Below are positions 52,706-61,538 of a DNA stretch of 64,000 nt, in pieces (position 1 is the first letter of the stretch; every line of letters starts with the position of its first letter). Both the position numbers and the translations under genes were made by a program. Source of the DNA: Ardenticatenaceae bacterium (GTDB lineage Bacteria; Chloroflexota; Anaerolineae; Promineifilales; Promineifilaceae); NCBI GenBank assembly GCA_020634235.1, contig JACKCB010000002.1, positions 682,001 to 746,000 of the forward strand, read 5' to 3'. The notes below the pieces were generated by a model that ran no database searches, was not told where the DNA came from, and was given only the letters and a program-made list of their open reading frames with translations.

Positions 52706-53770
52706 CTAACCAATGATATCCAGATTTGGGTAGGGTACAAAAACAACCTGGCCATCGGGCAGAGCCACGTCTGCCCCAGGGAAGCGCGTCCCAATCGGCG
52801 TGCGATGGGGCCGAGTATGCACCATCACCACCCGGCCAACAACCCCCAGATAGGGTGCGCGCAAGATGCGCACAATCTGGCCGGCCGTCAGGCTCTTCGC
52901 CGCCAGTTCAGTTGTCGTCGCATCCTCCTGTCGCGGCAGCGAGATAATGATCTCCGGCCGGGCATGCCACCGCTCCTGACTGCGATCCAACAAACAGGCC
53001 TCCCGTCCCGCAGATTGCTGCAGCAACCGGAAAACCGGCTCTGCCATCGGCACATCACCAAAGGCATCCGTAACCAGCACCGGCAGTTCAGCCTCGGTGG
53101 CCACAGCAACCATCCCGGCCGGGAGGCTGCCCACCACAATTCCCCGCACCGAACTCTGCGCCGCTTTCTCCAGTACCGCCTCATCCGTAAGCTTGCCGGC
53201 CACCAACACCGCACCGCGGGCATTTGCCCCAATATGCTCCAGACTTAGCGGTTCGTCCGGCTGCGAAACCACCACCTGCACCTTGCCATACCCCTCGCGG
53301 CCTGCGCCCCAGGCCGCCTGAATCAGCGTGCCCTGCGTCTCAATAAGCACCCCACGATTAGAGACGTAACTCACCACAAAGCCATGCATCATGGCCCTCA
53401 GTTCCACCATCTCCGATGCCTGTTGCAAGACCAGCCGGCCGTGGGTCACCTGGTACAGCACACCATCCACCGGGGCCACAATACGCTTGCTGTTCAACCA
53501 ACCCGGTTTGCGCAGCAGCGGCGTGCCGCGCAGCACCGCCGCCCCCTCTTCCACCAGCAAATAGTCAGGAATCGCCTCCGCCGGCACACCCAGCATCTCC
53601 CCGGCCGGGATAATCGTAAACTGCGCCGCCGACGAAGCCCGCACCACCACCTGCACCGGCGTTACCTGCTGCCCAACCCGCACCACCACTTCCCCCGCCT
53701 GGGGCAAAATACGCTGCCGGCGGATCCGGGCCAGAGGGGTCACTGCGGTCTGACTAGAGACAATGTGCAT
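52706..53770 (-). CDS. KOW-like hypothetical protein of the envelope operon
   Basis: The 354-residue protein is predicted to be mostly beta. The N-terminal region contains a biotinyl/lipoyl-like hammerhead pattern (GEVVVRVGQQVTPVQVVVRAS and IVAPVDGVLYQVTHGRLVLQ, about 25-120). The C-terminal end has GQIVRILRAPYLGVVGRVVMV (about 288-308), recalling a KOW/SH3-like motif. No enzymatic residues and no membrane segment were found. It lies 12 bases after the MutL-like gene in the same operon. A role as a cytoplasmic adaptor is only a suggestion. Confidence 0.5.
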   Translation of the reverse strand: MHIVSSQTAVTPLARIRRQRILPQAGEVVVRVGQQVTPVQVVVRASSAAQFTIIPAGEMLGVPAEAIPDYLLVEEGAAVLRGTPLLRKPGWLNSKRIVAPVDGVLYQVTHGRLVLQQASEMVELRAMMHGFVVSYVSNRGVLIETQGTLIQAAWGAGREGYGKVQVVVSQPDEPLSLEHIGANARGAVLVAGKLTDEAVLEKAAQSSVRGIVVGSLPAGMVAVATEAELPVLVTDAFGDVPMAEPVFRLLQQSAGREACLLDRSQERWHARPEIIISLPRQEDATTTELAAKSLTAGQIVRILRAPYLGVVGRVVMVHTRPHRTPIGTRFPGADVALPDGQVVFVPYPNLDIIG

Positions 53771-53782
53771 CGTAAATTACCC

Positions 53783-55537
53783 CTATCCGCCCATATCCTG
53801 CAGCCATTGGCGCACCACATCCCGCCGATCCTCCGGCTCTTCTGGTAGGACAAGCGGACGACCTCGCGCATCAATGACCAGGCCAACTGCCCCACCATGT
53901 ACGGTTACAGTCCGCGCCCGGCCGGGGCCAGCGCCCACATCCACCCGCTTATGCGGCTCCAGCGTCAGCTCCGCCGCCACCCCCGGCGCCAGCGGCAGCA
54001 CCTCCAGCGTACCCGCCTGCACCTCAATACTCAGGCTGCCAGCCGTCATCGACTTCATGCGTACCGCAAGCATCGTTTCGCCAGCCGCCACCTGGCCCAC
54101 CGGCACAACCACCCAACCCATCTCCAGCAGCGCCCCCGCCTCCAAAGCCTGAACCGGCACCAACGGCTCATACGGGGCCAGCGCGCCCAGCGCCGGCAAA
54201 ACCCCATACCGGTCCAGGGCCACCGCAAAAACGCCTGTCGGCTGCAGCGCATCCAGAAGCATCCCCAAAACCTGCGCCGGCCGGGACGTCTCCGACAACA
54301 CGCCACCCCGCACCACCAGCAGGTCAAAGGGCGGCAGCAGCCCTTCAGCGATATTCCAGTCCCAGCTCGCCGCCGCCCCCTGCACCAGCGCTTGCAGCGC
54401 CGCCCGGGCCAGGGCCTGCTCCAGGTACAACTCCTCCTCCGTCACCGGCACCGTGTAAGGGTACAGCCCCTTGTTGCGCACAAAATCCTCCAGCGCCAAC
54501 GGGGCCACCTCATGCGGCAGCCAGTTCAGCACCCACTCCGGCGGCTGCTGCGCCCACACCTGGTCCAGGGTGCGGCCCGTACCCAGGTCACTGCGCACCG
54601 CCAACCGCACCTGCCCCGGCCGGGCCGAGACAAACGTGGCACTGCTCGCCCCCAAATCAATCCCCAACACATGCCCCTTATACAGCGCCGCAAAATACTC
54701 AACAATCCCGCCAAACGCCTGCGCCGTCGGCAGCGGCGGAAAATCACACCACGCCAGCACCCCATCCACCCCTGGCAGCGCCGCCACCCGCAAATCCTCA
54801 TACAGCGCTCCTAGCAGGCGCATCGTATCCGTCAGTTGCTCCTGGTTCAAAGCCGGGCGCACATTCTCAGCCATTTGCAGCTTCACTGTGCCACCCAAAA
54901 TCGCCGTTACCTGCTCGCGCAGTTGCGAATTCCCGGCAAAAATAACCCACGGACGTTGGGCCAACAGTTGCAAACCGGCCGCCACCTCAATCGTCTCCAC
55001 CATCTTGAGCAAGCGCCGGTCCGCCCCCCCCTCCGTACCCCCCGCAATCAGCAGGAGGTCCGGCTGCTGCGCCAGCAGCGCCTCAACTTGCGCCTGCTGG
55101 CTGCGCTGGTCAGCCAGGCTAAAATGGTCCAGCTCCAGCGTGTAGATCGATTGCAAGGCGTGCCGGGCACTGGCCAGGCTCACCTCGTCCAGCAGCCCCA
55201 CCAGCACCGCCGTTAGCGGGGAAGCGGCACTAGTCGTCATGCCAAAGCGGTCCACCCCGGTGCCATTTGCCTGCGCCGGCCGGATCAATTCTCCCTTCTC
55301 ATCCAACAAGACCCGGCCGGTGATCTCCGTAATCTCAGCAATAGCCTGCTGCACCCCCAAAGCCAGGTCCAGCCAGGGCATCCCCGCCGTCGTCGGCGCC
55401 TGGGCATAGGCCACCAGCCGGTAAACACCATCCACCACGTCAAACAAAACCACCGTAGTAATCTGGCTGCCGCAGTCAGCCAACAGAAAAGATTGCAGCG
55501 CCGCCGCGTTTGGGGTCAACTTCTCGTCAGTCGTCAT
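53783..55537 (-). CDS. MutL-like (GlmL-type) actin-fold ATPase without an adjacent mutase
   Basis: The 584-residue protein has two nucleotide-binding subdomain motifs: FLLADCGSQITTVVLFD (about residues 17-33) and LGIDLGASSATFVS (about 298-311), typical of the actin/HSP70/FtsA superfamily. Overall it resembles the glutamate mutase L family protein, whose biochemical role is unclear. No glutamate mutase S or E gene is near; instead it lies within a membrane-protein operon, overlapping a 7-TM-like gene by four bases at its start. It could act as a cytoplasmic ATPase, comparable in placement to PilM/FtsA, that organises the membrane partners. This is inference. Confidence 0.7.
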   Translation of the reverse strand: MTTDEKLTPNAAALQSFLLADCGSQITTVVLFDVVDGVYRLVAYAQAPTTAGMPWLDLALGVQQAIAEITEITGRVLLDEKGELIRPAQANGTGVDRFGMTTSAASPLTAVLVGLLDEVSLASARHALQSIYTLELDHFSLADQRSQQAQVEALLAQQPDLLLIAGGTEGGADRRLLKMVETIEVAAGLQLLAQRPWVIFAGNSQLREQVTAILGGTVKLQMAENVRPALNQEQLTDTMRLLGALYEDLRVAALPGVDGVLAWCDFPPLPTAQAFGGIVEYFAALYKGHVLGIDLGASSATFVSARPGQVRLAVRSDLGTGRTLDQVWAQQPPEWVLNWLPHEVAPLALEDFVRNKGLYPYTVPVTEEELYLEQALARAALQALVQGAAASWDWNIAEGLLPPFDLLVVRGGVLSETSRPAQVLGMLLDALQPTGVFAVALDRYGVLPALGALAPYEPLVPVQALEAGALLEMGWVVVPVGQVAAGETMLAVRMKSMTAGSLSIEVQAGTLEVLPLAPGVAAELTLEPHKRVDVGAGPGRARTVTVHGGAVGLVIDARGRPLVLPEEPEDRRDVVRQWLQDMGG

Positions 55538-56193
55538 GACAGCAAGGCCCCCAGGGCCGAGACAAAACCGCTCAGGAAATAGCTCAGGCGGTCAACCAGC
55601 AGCACCAGGCTGGTACTGAGCAGGCCGGCAAACAGCGCGCCAAAGGTAATCATCAGCACCGCCCGGCCAATGCCCGACACCACGCGCTGCCAGGGCGCCA
55701 TCACCAGGTTACCGTCCTCATCCGCCCGGCCGGTAAACTGAAAATAGAGCAGGGTGCAAATGGTAAAGAACGCCGCCAACAGCGTGAGGAAGCCATTCTC
55801 CCCGGCCGGGCCGCCCACCCGCGGCGCGGCAATCTGCGGCAGCAGCGTACCCGCAATGGCCCCCACCAGCGCCACCGCGCCGCCAACCCCCAGCAAGATC
55901 GCCACCGCACTGTTACCCACCCAGGCCACCGGCCGGATCAACTTCAACACCAGCAGCAGCGTGAAGATCAGCGGCACCAGCCACCACAAATTCGCCGGGT
56001 CGCCCGGATTCGCCCGGATCTGCTGATAAATCGGGCCAAACACCCGCTGCACCACCACCACCGCCGCATAAGCCGCCGTCACCCCCACCAACACATGCAC
56101 CGCAAACCGGTACAGCGCATTATCGCCCACCACATAGCTGTACACAAAAAGGGTCAGCAAAAAACCAATCAGCAAGCCCAGCAGTTCGCTCAT
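55534..56193 (-). CDS. Polytopic membrane protein of the envelope operon
   Basis: The 219-residue protein has about six hydrophobic segments and otherwise short loops. The start MSELLGLLIGFLLTLFVYSY is the first span. A stretch near 119-132 (IAAPRVGGPAGENG) and the TGRADEDGNLVMAP loop near 153-166 are the main hydrophilic parts. I do not recognise a family. The ATG overlaps the end of the PDWL-repeat gene, and the stop overlaps the start of the MutL-like gene (ATGA both), so translation is coupled on both sides. Confidence 0.65.
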   Translation of the reverse strand: MSELLGLLIGFLLTLFVYSYVVGDNALYRFAVHVLVGVTAAYAAVVVVQRVFGPIYQQIRANPGDPANLWWLVPLIFTLLLVLKLIRPVAWVGNSAVAILLGVGGAVALVGAIAGTLLPQIAAPRVGGPAGENGFLTLLAAFFTICTLLYFQFTGRADEDGNLVMAPWQRVVSGIGRAVLMITFGALFAGLLSTSLVLLVDRLSYFLSGFVSALGALLS

Positions 56194-59100
56194 GGGCGCT
56201 TCCTCCCCTGCGGCTGCACAAAACCCGTCACCAGCCAGTAAACAGCGCTAATCAGCAGCACACCCACCACCAGCCACTGCGCCAGCGTAAAAGCCCACAG
56301 CCGGGCCGTAGCCGGGCCTGCTTCCGTGGCCAGGCGGCCAGCGTCAGCCGCCGCCACCTGCTCATACACCGCCGCCGCCGGCAGGCCATCAATCAGGCCA
56401 GCCAACTGACCGCTGGCCAGGTAAGGTGCCGCCACCGGGGCCAGCGACTGCGTCACCCCCGCCACAAGCGGCAGGTCTGTACCTGCCCCGACCTGTTCCA
56501 GCCAGTTCACCAGATTCTCGCGCTCATTGGTCAGCACCAAAACCAGCGCCACATCGGCCAGCGTCTGGCGTGCCTCTGGCGCCAAAGCCTGGCCATAAAG
56601 GTTGCGGCACAGCTCCGCCCCAGACTGCAAACAGCCGCCTAACTGGCGCAAACCCATCGCCTCGCCCGGCAAATAGCCCAGGCTGCTGCTGGTCAAATCT
56701 TCTACCTGTCCGGCCAGTTGTTCACCCAACGTCATCCCCGCCGCCGATTGGCTGACAATCATAACCGGGCTGCCGTTGTTGGCCATCTCCGACAGCAAGA
56801 AGCTGGCCTGGGTAGATAGTTCGCCGGCAAAGGCAGGCGTGTATTCAAAGGCCACCAGAATCGGCCGCCCGGCGGCAGCGTTGATGGCTTCGCGGGCCTG
56901 GGTTGCACCGGGGGCAACCGGCAAAATCGTCTCCACAAAACTAGGGGCCAACAGGCCAATCAGCACCACAGCCAGCAGCAAGAAAGCCAGGAGCATTTGC
57001 AGCGGTGCGGCCAGGTTATACATCCCCGGCCGGGTAAGGGACGTAGGTGGTTTGCGCTCTTCATGCGTTAGCTGGCGCAGCAAAGCTACCTGCTGCCGCT
57101 GCTCCGGCGTGACCACAAAACCCCCGGCCGGGCGATCCACCACATGCGGCGTCGCAATCACCTTTTGGATCCCCACCACGCCGCGCACCCCGGCCAGCGG
57201 TCCTGCCGTCTCCGCCTCGGCCATCAGCTCCGGCGCATCCGCCTCCGCCACATCACGCGGGCGCAGCGTCTCCAGCCACTCCGGAATCTCCGCCTGGCTC
57301 AACCCGGCCGCCGTCGGCGCATACTCAGGCAAATCCTCCAGCAGGCTGGCCCACTCGCCGCTGCTCGCCAGCGCCATCTCTTCATCATCATCCAGCGCCA
57401 GCACATTCTCAAACGCCTCTACCCCAGACGCCTGCAGCCAGTCCGGCACTTCCTCTGGGGCAGGCTCCCCGGCCAGTCCGGCAATCTCCAGCGGATTATC
57501 CTGCAGCCAGCCCGGCAAATCATCGCCGGCCAACTGCTTAGGTATGCCAACCAGCTCCCCAGTGACCGGCAAGGGACCCGTCTTGCCCACCGGCAAATCC
57601 TCCTGCCCCTGCAGCACATCATCGAACCAATCCGGCAAATCCTCTTGCGACACACCGGCGTCCATAACACCGCCAAATGTGTCCAGCGCCAGGAATTCAT
57701 CCTCGGGCATGTCAGCCGCCAGCAGGCCAGGCATCCCCTCCTCCCCCAAATCGCCCAGCGGCTGCTGCAGCCAATCCGGCAAATTATCGGGCAGCGGCAG
57801 CTCTTCTTCAGGCTCAAGCCTGGCCGCCGCCTCTTCTGACGAAACAGCCGACGCCACTCCTAGCCCAGCCAGCCAGCTAGAAAAATCATCAGCCGCGCTA
57901 TCAGGTTCATCGGCCGGCACCCCGGCCGGGGTCAACGACGACTCCTCCGCCACCGGCTCACGCCACGGCAACGGGCCAGTGCCCGGCTTAGACAGGTTGG
58001 CCAGCCAATCAGGCAGGGCATCATCCAGGCTCTGTGGCAGCTCCGCCTGGTCAGCTTCATCCTCCAGGTCTGCCAACCAATCGGGCAGGGCGCCAACTTC
58101 CACCATGCCGGCCGCTGGCGGCGGCTCCGCAGCATCGCCCAACCAGTCGGGAACCACGGCTGGTGGCTCCGCCTTTGGCGCTGGCGGCGGGGCGGGCACG
58201 TCCTTGCCCGCCGGCGCTTCGTCATCTAAATCAGGTCCAATCAGCCAGGACGGCAGCTCATCAGGCTCCTCAGCCAGCGCGGTAAGCCAGTCGACAGGCT
58301 CCTCCCCGGCCGGGGCGGGGGCGTCCGCCTCAGCCGCACCCATCAGCCAGGCAGGGATACCGGCCTCGGCCTCTGGCGCGCTGTCAATCGTCATGGGGGC
58401 CGCCGGCTGCGCCGCCGCCACGGGCGGCTCAGGCATATCCAGCACTGTCAACCAGTCCGGCGCGGCATCCTCCCCGGTCCGCTCAATCGTCCCGGCCATC
58501 TTCGACAGGTCATCTGCCACAGGTTCATCGGTGGCGGCCACCATGTCGGCAAAGGTCGAATCATCCACCCAGGCAGCCAGCGCGGTCTCATCCTCCAGCC
58601 AATCGGGCGTCTCCACCCCGGCCGGGGCCGCATCCACCACCTCCGCCGCATAATCTTGCAGCCAATCCGGCAAAACCTCAACCTCATCAGCCAGTTCGGC
58701 ATCCCTCTCCGCCACCGCTTCTACCAGCCAATCGGGGATCTCTTCCCCAGGCGGAGGCTCCTCCGCCATCGCCGGGGGTTCCTCCGCCTCTTCAACCGCC
58801 GGAGCCGCTTCGCGCAGCCAATCCGGCAGCACGTCGGCCGGCTCCGCCGCCTCGGCGGTTGCCCCGGCCAGCCAGTCGGGCGTCTCTTCCCCGGCCGGGG
58901 ACGCTTCCGCCTCTTCAACCGCCGGAGCCGCTTCGCGCAGCCAATCCGGCAGCACGTCGGCCGGCTCCGCCGCCTCGGCGGTTGCGCCAGCCAGCCAGTC
59001 GGGCATCTCTTCCCCGGCCGGGGGCTCCACAGCCGCCGCCGGGGTCACTTCATCAAGGTCCGCCAGGTCATCCAACCAGCCGGCCAGAGTCTCGCCGGCA

Positions 59101-59696
59101 CCCTCAACCTCAGCGGCCGGCATCTCCGCCGCCGCCTCAGGCGACCATTCCGTGCCGCGCAGCCAATCCGGTATCTCCTCGTCGGCCCCGGCCTGGCGCT
59201 GCTCAAACAGCTCGTCGGTCGTCTTCTCCGCCTTGCCCAAGACAGCATCCGTCTCCCCTTCCCCAACCAGCCAGTCCGGCAAGTCGTCGGCCGGCGAATA
59301 GCTGCCACTGACCTGGGCCAACGTGACTGATTCCTCATCGTAAGAAACATCCGCCGCGGCATCCGTCTCACCCGTCTTCAGCCAGTCGGGAATCTCGCCA
59401 TCCACCTCCAGGTTCGCCGTCTGCCCCGGCGGTCGCGAAGGCAGCGAAAAGGGTTTGCGCTCGCCACCGGTGCGCCCGGCCGGGGCACTGGGGTCAGAGG
59501 CTGCCGCCGGCTGTTCATCAGTCAGCAGCCGTGTACCACAATTGTCGCAGTAAAACAGCGTCGCCGGGTTAGGCGTCTGGCAGTTGGGGCAAATGAGTTT
59601 GGTCGCCGGAGGCAGCGCCGCGCCACAGCGATTACAGAACTTGCTCCCGGCCGGGTTCTGGGCCCGGCATGTACGACAGATAGTCACCGCATTCAT
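56190..59696 (-). CDS. 1168-residue zinc-ribbon protein with about 25 PDWL-type motifs and two C-terminal membrane helices
   Basis: Two N-terminal zinc ribbons (CRTCRAQNPAGSKFCNRCG near 8-26 and CPNCQTPNPATLFYCDNCG near 36-54) are followed by an acidic, Ala/Pro-rich region of about 800 residues. I count roughly 25 short motifs of the form (I/L/T/V)PDWL or variants (GWL, SWL, AWL) here, spaced irregularly at about 15-50 residues. Two copies of a longer repeat (LAGATAEAAEPADVLPDWLR) are nearly identical. A transmembrane helix lies near 940-960, an extracellular domain of about 170 residues follows, and a final helix is near 1135-1155. The motifs look like short linear docking sites for a repeated binding partner. 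It overlaps its neighbours on both sides by four bases. Function unknown. Confidence 0.75.
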   Translation of the reverse strand: MNAVTICRTCRAQNPAGSKFCNRCGAALPPATKLICPNCQTPNPATLFYCDNCGTRLLTDEQPAAASDPSAPAGRTGGERKPFSLPSRPPGQTANLEVDGEIPDWLKTGETDAAADVSYDEESVTLAQVSGSYSPADDLPDWLVGEGETDAVLGKAEKTTDELFEQRQAGADEEIPDWLRGTEWSPEAAAEMPAAEVEGAGETLAGWLDDLADLDEVTPAAAVEPPAGEEMPDWLAGATAEAAEPADVLPDWLREAAPAVEEAEASPAGEETPDWLAGATAEAAEPADVLPDWLREAAPAVEEAEEPPAMAEEPPPGEEIPDWLVEAVAERDAELADEVEVLPDWLQDYAAEVVDAAPAGVETPDWLEDETALAAWVDDSTFADMVAATDEPVADDLSKMAGTIERTGEDAAPDWLTVLDMPEPPVAAAQPAAPMTIDSAPEAEAGIPAWLMGAAEADAPAPAGEEPVDWLTALAEEPDELPSWLIGPDLDDEAPAGKDVPAPPPAPKAEPPAVVPDWLGDAAEPPPAAGMVEVGALPDWLADLEDEADQAELPQSLDDALPDWLANLSKPGTGPLPWREPVAEESSLTPAGVPADEPDSAADDFSSWLAGLGVASAVSSEEAAARLEPEEELPLPDNLPDWLQQPLGDLGEEGMPGLLAADMPEDEFLALDTFGGVMDAGVSQEDLPDWFDDVLQGQEDLPVGKTGPLPVTGELVGIPKQLAGDDLPGWLQDNPLEIAGLAGEPAPEEVPDWLQASGVEAFENVLALDDDEEMALASSGEWASLLEDLPEYAPTAAGLSQAEIPEWLETLRPRDVAEADAPELMAEAETAGPLAGVRGVVGIQKVIATPHVVDRPAGGFVVTPEQRQQVALLRQLTHEERKPPTSLTRPGMYNLAAPLQMLLAFLLLAVVLIGLLAPSFVETILPVAPGATQAREAINAAAGRPILVAFEYTPAFAGELSTQASFLLSEMANNGSPVMIVSQSAAGMTLGEQLAGQVEDLTSSSLGYLPGEAMGLRQLGGCLQSGAELCRNLYGQALAPEARQTLADVALVLVLTNERENLVNWLEQVGAGTDLPLVAGVTQSLAPVAAPYLASGQLAGLIDGLPAAAVYEQVAAADAGRLATEAGPATARLWAFTLAQWLVVGVLLISAVYWLVTGFVQPQGRKRP

Positions 59697-60310
59697 TTGT
59701 TGTACGGCCGCTCCAGGCCCGCCAACAAGCGCAGGCTTAGCGTGATCGTTGCCAGAGCAACACCAATCAAAATACCACGCATCCCCGCCGTAACAAAGAT
59801 CGCATTGACCAGATTACGCACCGGGGTCAGCAGCGCATTAAGCTGCCCTGGCAGCGGGCTTTGGCTTAGCAGCAGCACAATGGCCGTGGCCAGGAAAAGG
59901 ACCGACCAGACATTGCGCTGCCGTCGCAGCAGCCGCACCCCCATAAACAACAAGAAAAAAGCCAGCAGCGAAGCCAGCGCCGCCTCCAGTGGGGCCTGCA
60001 CCAGGTTAAATACCCCAGTCACAGAATTGTCCGTAACACCCAGGGCATCCGTCACCGCTAACCCAAACACCGCCAGCATACTCAGCAGCAGCACCAGGCT
60101 GTACCGGTTCTGGCGAATGCGCAGCAAATGCACCACGAAGAGATTCAGCACCCCCAAAACCAACGCCACCGCTGCCAAAAAACCAGCCCAACCCAGGATC
60201 AGGTTGCTAATGGCCGGCACCACCAACAAACCCAGCAGCGTCAACCAGCCAAACAGCAGAGCAACAAGAACAGGAAATTGATAACGGATTAGCTTCATGG
60301 CGGTAGACAA
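59693..60310 (-). CDS. Six-TM-like membrane protein of the envelope operon
   Basis: The 205-residue, very hydrophobic protein has about six spans separated by short loops, for example FPVLVALLFGWLTLLGLLVV and ILIGVALATITLSLRLLAGL, with positively charged loops (RRQRNVWS, LERPYNK). No family was recognised. Its stop overlaps the start of the PDWL-repeat gene by four bases, and the preceding 251-residue gene ends 24 bases upstream. Confidence 0.6.
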   Translation of the reverse strand: MSTAMKLIRYQFPVLVALLFGWLTLLGLLVVPAISNLILGWAGFLAAVALVLGVLNLFVVHLLRIRQNRYSLVLLLSMLAVFGLAVTDALGVTDNSVTGVFNLVQAPLEAALASLLAFFLLFMGVRLLRRQRNVWSVLFLATAIVLLLSQSPLPGQLNALLTPVRNLVNAIFVTAGMRGILIGVALATITLSLRLLAGLERPYNK

Positions 60311-60334
60311 TCCCTGTGTCCTGGCCCCGGCCGG

Positions 60335-61090
60335 CTAAAACAGACCGGCTACCTGGAGCAAGGTAAAAATCCCAATGGCCGCAACGACCAGCCAGCGCAT
60401 CACATCCTGGGCACGCAGGCTGGCCAACTGCGCGGCGTTACCTTCCAGATATGCCGCCGCCGCAAACAGCTCTTCTCCCAACAGCACCTGCTCCGTATTG
60501 GCCACAGCCACAGCCATCGCCGTGGGATCGTCGGTGCCCAAAATCTGGCCGATTTCTGCCCGGTTGGCCGCCTCGGCCAACAAGCCAATTTCCGCGCCAA
60601 AGCGGCCCAGCGCAACGCTGTTAGACACATTTTCACGCCCCAAAACTGCGCTCACCCCGGCCGCGTAAGTCATCGGGTACCCGGCCGGGGCCACAAACTG
60701 GGTCGAATCAAAACCACCAACCAGGTCCTGGCCAGAATCCTCATAGGCATGCCACAAACTGTCCTGGGCCACCACAAACAACGTCCCATCGCCCACCGTA
60801 ACCACTGGTGGTACCCCGTTGCGGCAGCTATCGTGCGCCAAAAAGTCCAGCATCTGCAGCGCCGCCACACTGGTGGGGCTGTTGCTGCCCTGCAAACCGG
60901 CCCGTCCCAGGGTCAGGTGCAGTTGGCCGCCGCTTTCCACCGCCCAGCCTACCTGCTGCCGCAAGCGCTGCGGCACACTCAGCCGGCGCAGCCCATAGCC
61001 CTGCCCCGCCCGCACGCGCCGCACAAAGAAAATCATCAGGGCCACCGTGGCCAGGGTAATCACCAGGACCAGCGCGGTCATCTCACCCAT
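60335..61090 (-). CDS. Membrane-anchored protein of the envelope operon
   Basis: The ~251-residue protein has an N-terminal membrane helix (about 5-22) and a hydrophilic region of about 205 residues with many Gly/Ala/Ser. The LHLTLGRAGLQGSNSPTSVAALQML block (about 44-68) appears well conserved in character. A C-terminal helix (about 230-250) ends it. It could place its central domain on either side of the membrane. The start is uncertain: ATG 61090 is used and overlaps the upstream stop (61083-61085), with GGAGGG 12 bases before it; ATG 61081 and ATG 61117 are alternatives. Confidence 0.55.
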   Translation of the reverse strand: MGEMTALVLVITLATVALMIFFVRRVRAGQGYGLRRLSVPQRLRQQVGWAVESGGQLHLTLGRAGLQGSNSPTSVAALQMLDFLAHDSCRNGVPPVVTVGDGTLFVVAQDSLWHAYEDSGQDLVGGFDSTQFVAPAGYPMTYAAGVSAVLGRENVSNSVALGRFGAEIGLLAEAANRAEIGQILGTDDPTAMAVAVANTEQVLLGEELFAAAAYLEGNAAQLASLRAQDVMRWLVVAAIGIFTLLQVAGLF

Positions 61091-61352
61091 AAGCCTGATC
61101 CCCCTCCAGGTACTCAATCAGCCGCTGCACGGCGCCAGCATCTTCCAGCAAGTGAGCCGTCTGCCCAATGCGGTCGGACGACCAGAGCAAGCTCAACATG
61201 GGCTGGGCCAGCCACAACAACTGCCCGGCAACCAGCGCCAGCGGCCGGCCGGCTTCCAGCGCCGCAACAGCCGGAACACGCCAGCCGCGCCGGCGTATCT
61301 GCGCGGCCGCCTGCTGCAAAAATCGTTCCTGGTCTGGTTGGAGATGGGTCAT
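61083..61352 (-). CDS. Small protein at the head of the envelope operon
   Basis: The 89-residue protein consists of two predicted helices with amphipathic and hydrophobic character (AALEAGRPLALVAGQLLWLAQ about 30-50, RLIEYLEGD near the end). No cysteines and no family were recognised. It is the first gene after the promoter at 61411-61439 and overlaps or abuts the next gene, which is the main support for its being real. It could be a small regulator or a subunit of the membrane complex. Confidence 0.5.
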   Translation of the reverse strand: MTHLQPDQERFLQQAAAQIRRRGWRVPAVAALEAGRPLALVAGQLLWLAQPMLSLLWSSDRIGQTAHLLEDAGAVQRLIEYLEGDQAYG

Positions 61353-61410
61353 GGCACGTCGAACAACAGAATTAGTTGGTCTCAGGTTGACGTAACGTTA
61401 ATTTTGCCTG

Positions 61411-61439
61411 AGTATAGCACGTTTGCCAGAGGGTGTAAA
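61411..61439 (-). promoter_or_regulatory. Sigma-70-type promoter of the eight-gene envelope operon
   Basis: On the minus strand TTTACA (61434-61439) is followed after 17 bases by TATACT (61411-61416). Both hexamers match the consensus at 4-5 of 6 positions with ideal spacing. It lies about 60 bases before the first start codon of the operon at 61352. Confidence 0.7.
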
Positions 61440-61502
61440 GCAAGGGTGAAGCGGCTAGGCGGATGGTACTAGCGGTCATTTCGCCCGTGCATTCGCCTGC
61501 TG

Positions 61503-61508
61503 TATAAT
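61503..61508 (+). promoter_or_regulatory. -10 element of the lipid kinase gene
   Basis: A perfect TATAAT lies 31 bases before the ATG at 61539, divergent from the operon promoter at 61411. The best -35 match (TTTCGC, 18 bases upstream) is poor. Confidence 0.5.
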
Positions 61509-61538
61509 CGCCATCCAACGTTAACTGAGGTGCGATGG

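Noticed and set aside
53783..55537. Glutamate mutase accessory function
   Set aside because: Sequence resemblance is to the MutL family, but no mutase genes are in view and the neighbours are membrane proteins; I keep the family name but not the function.
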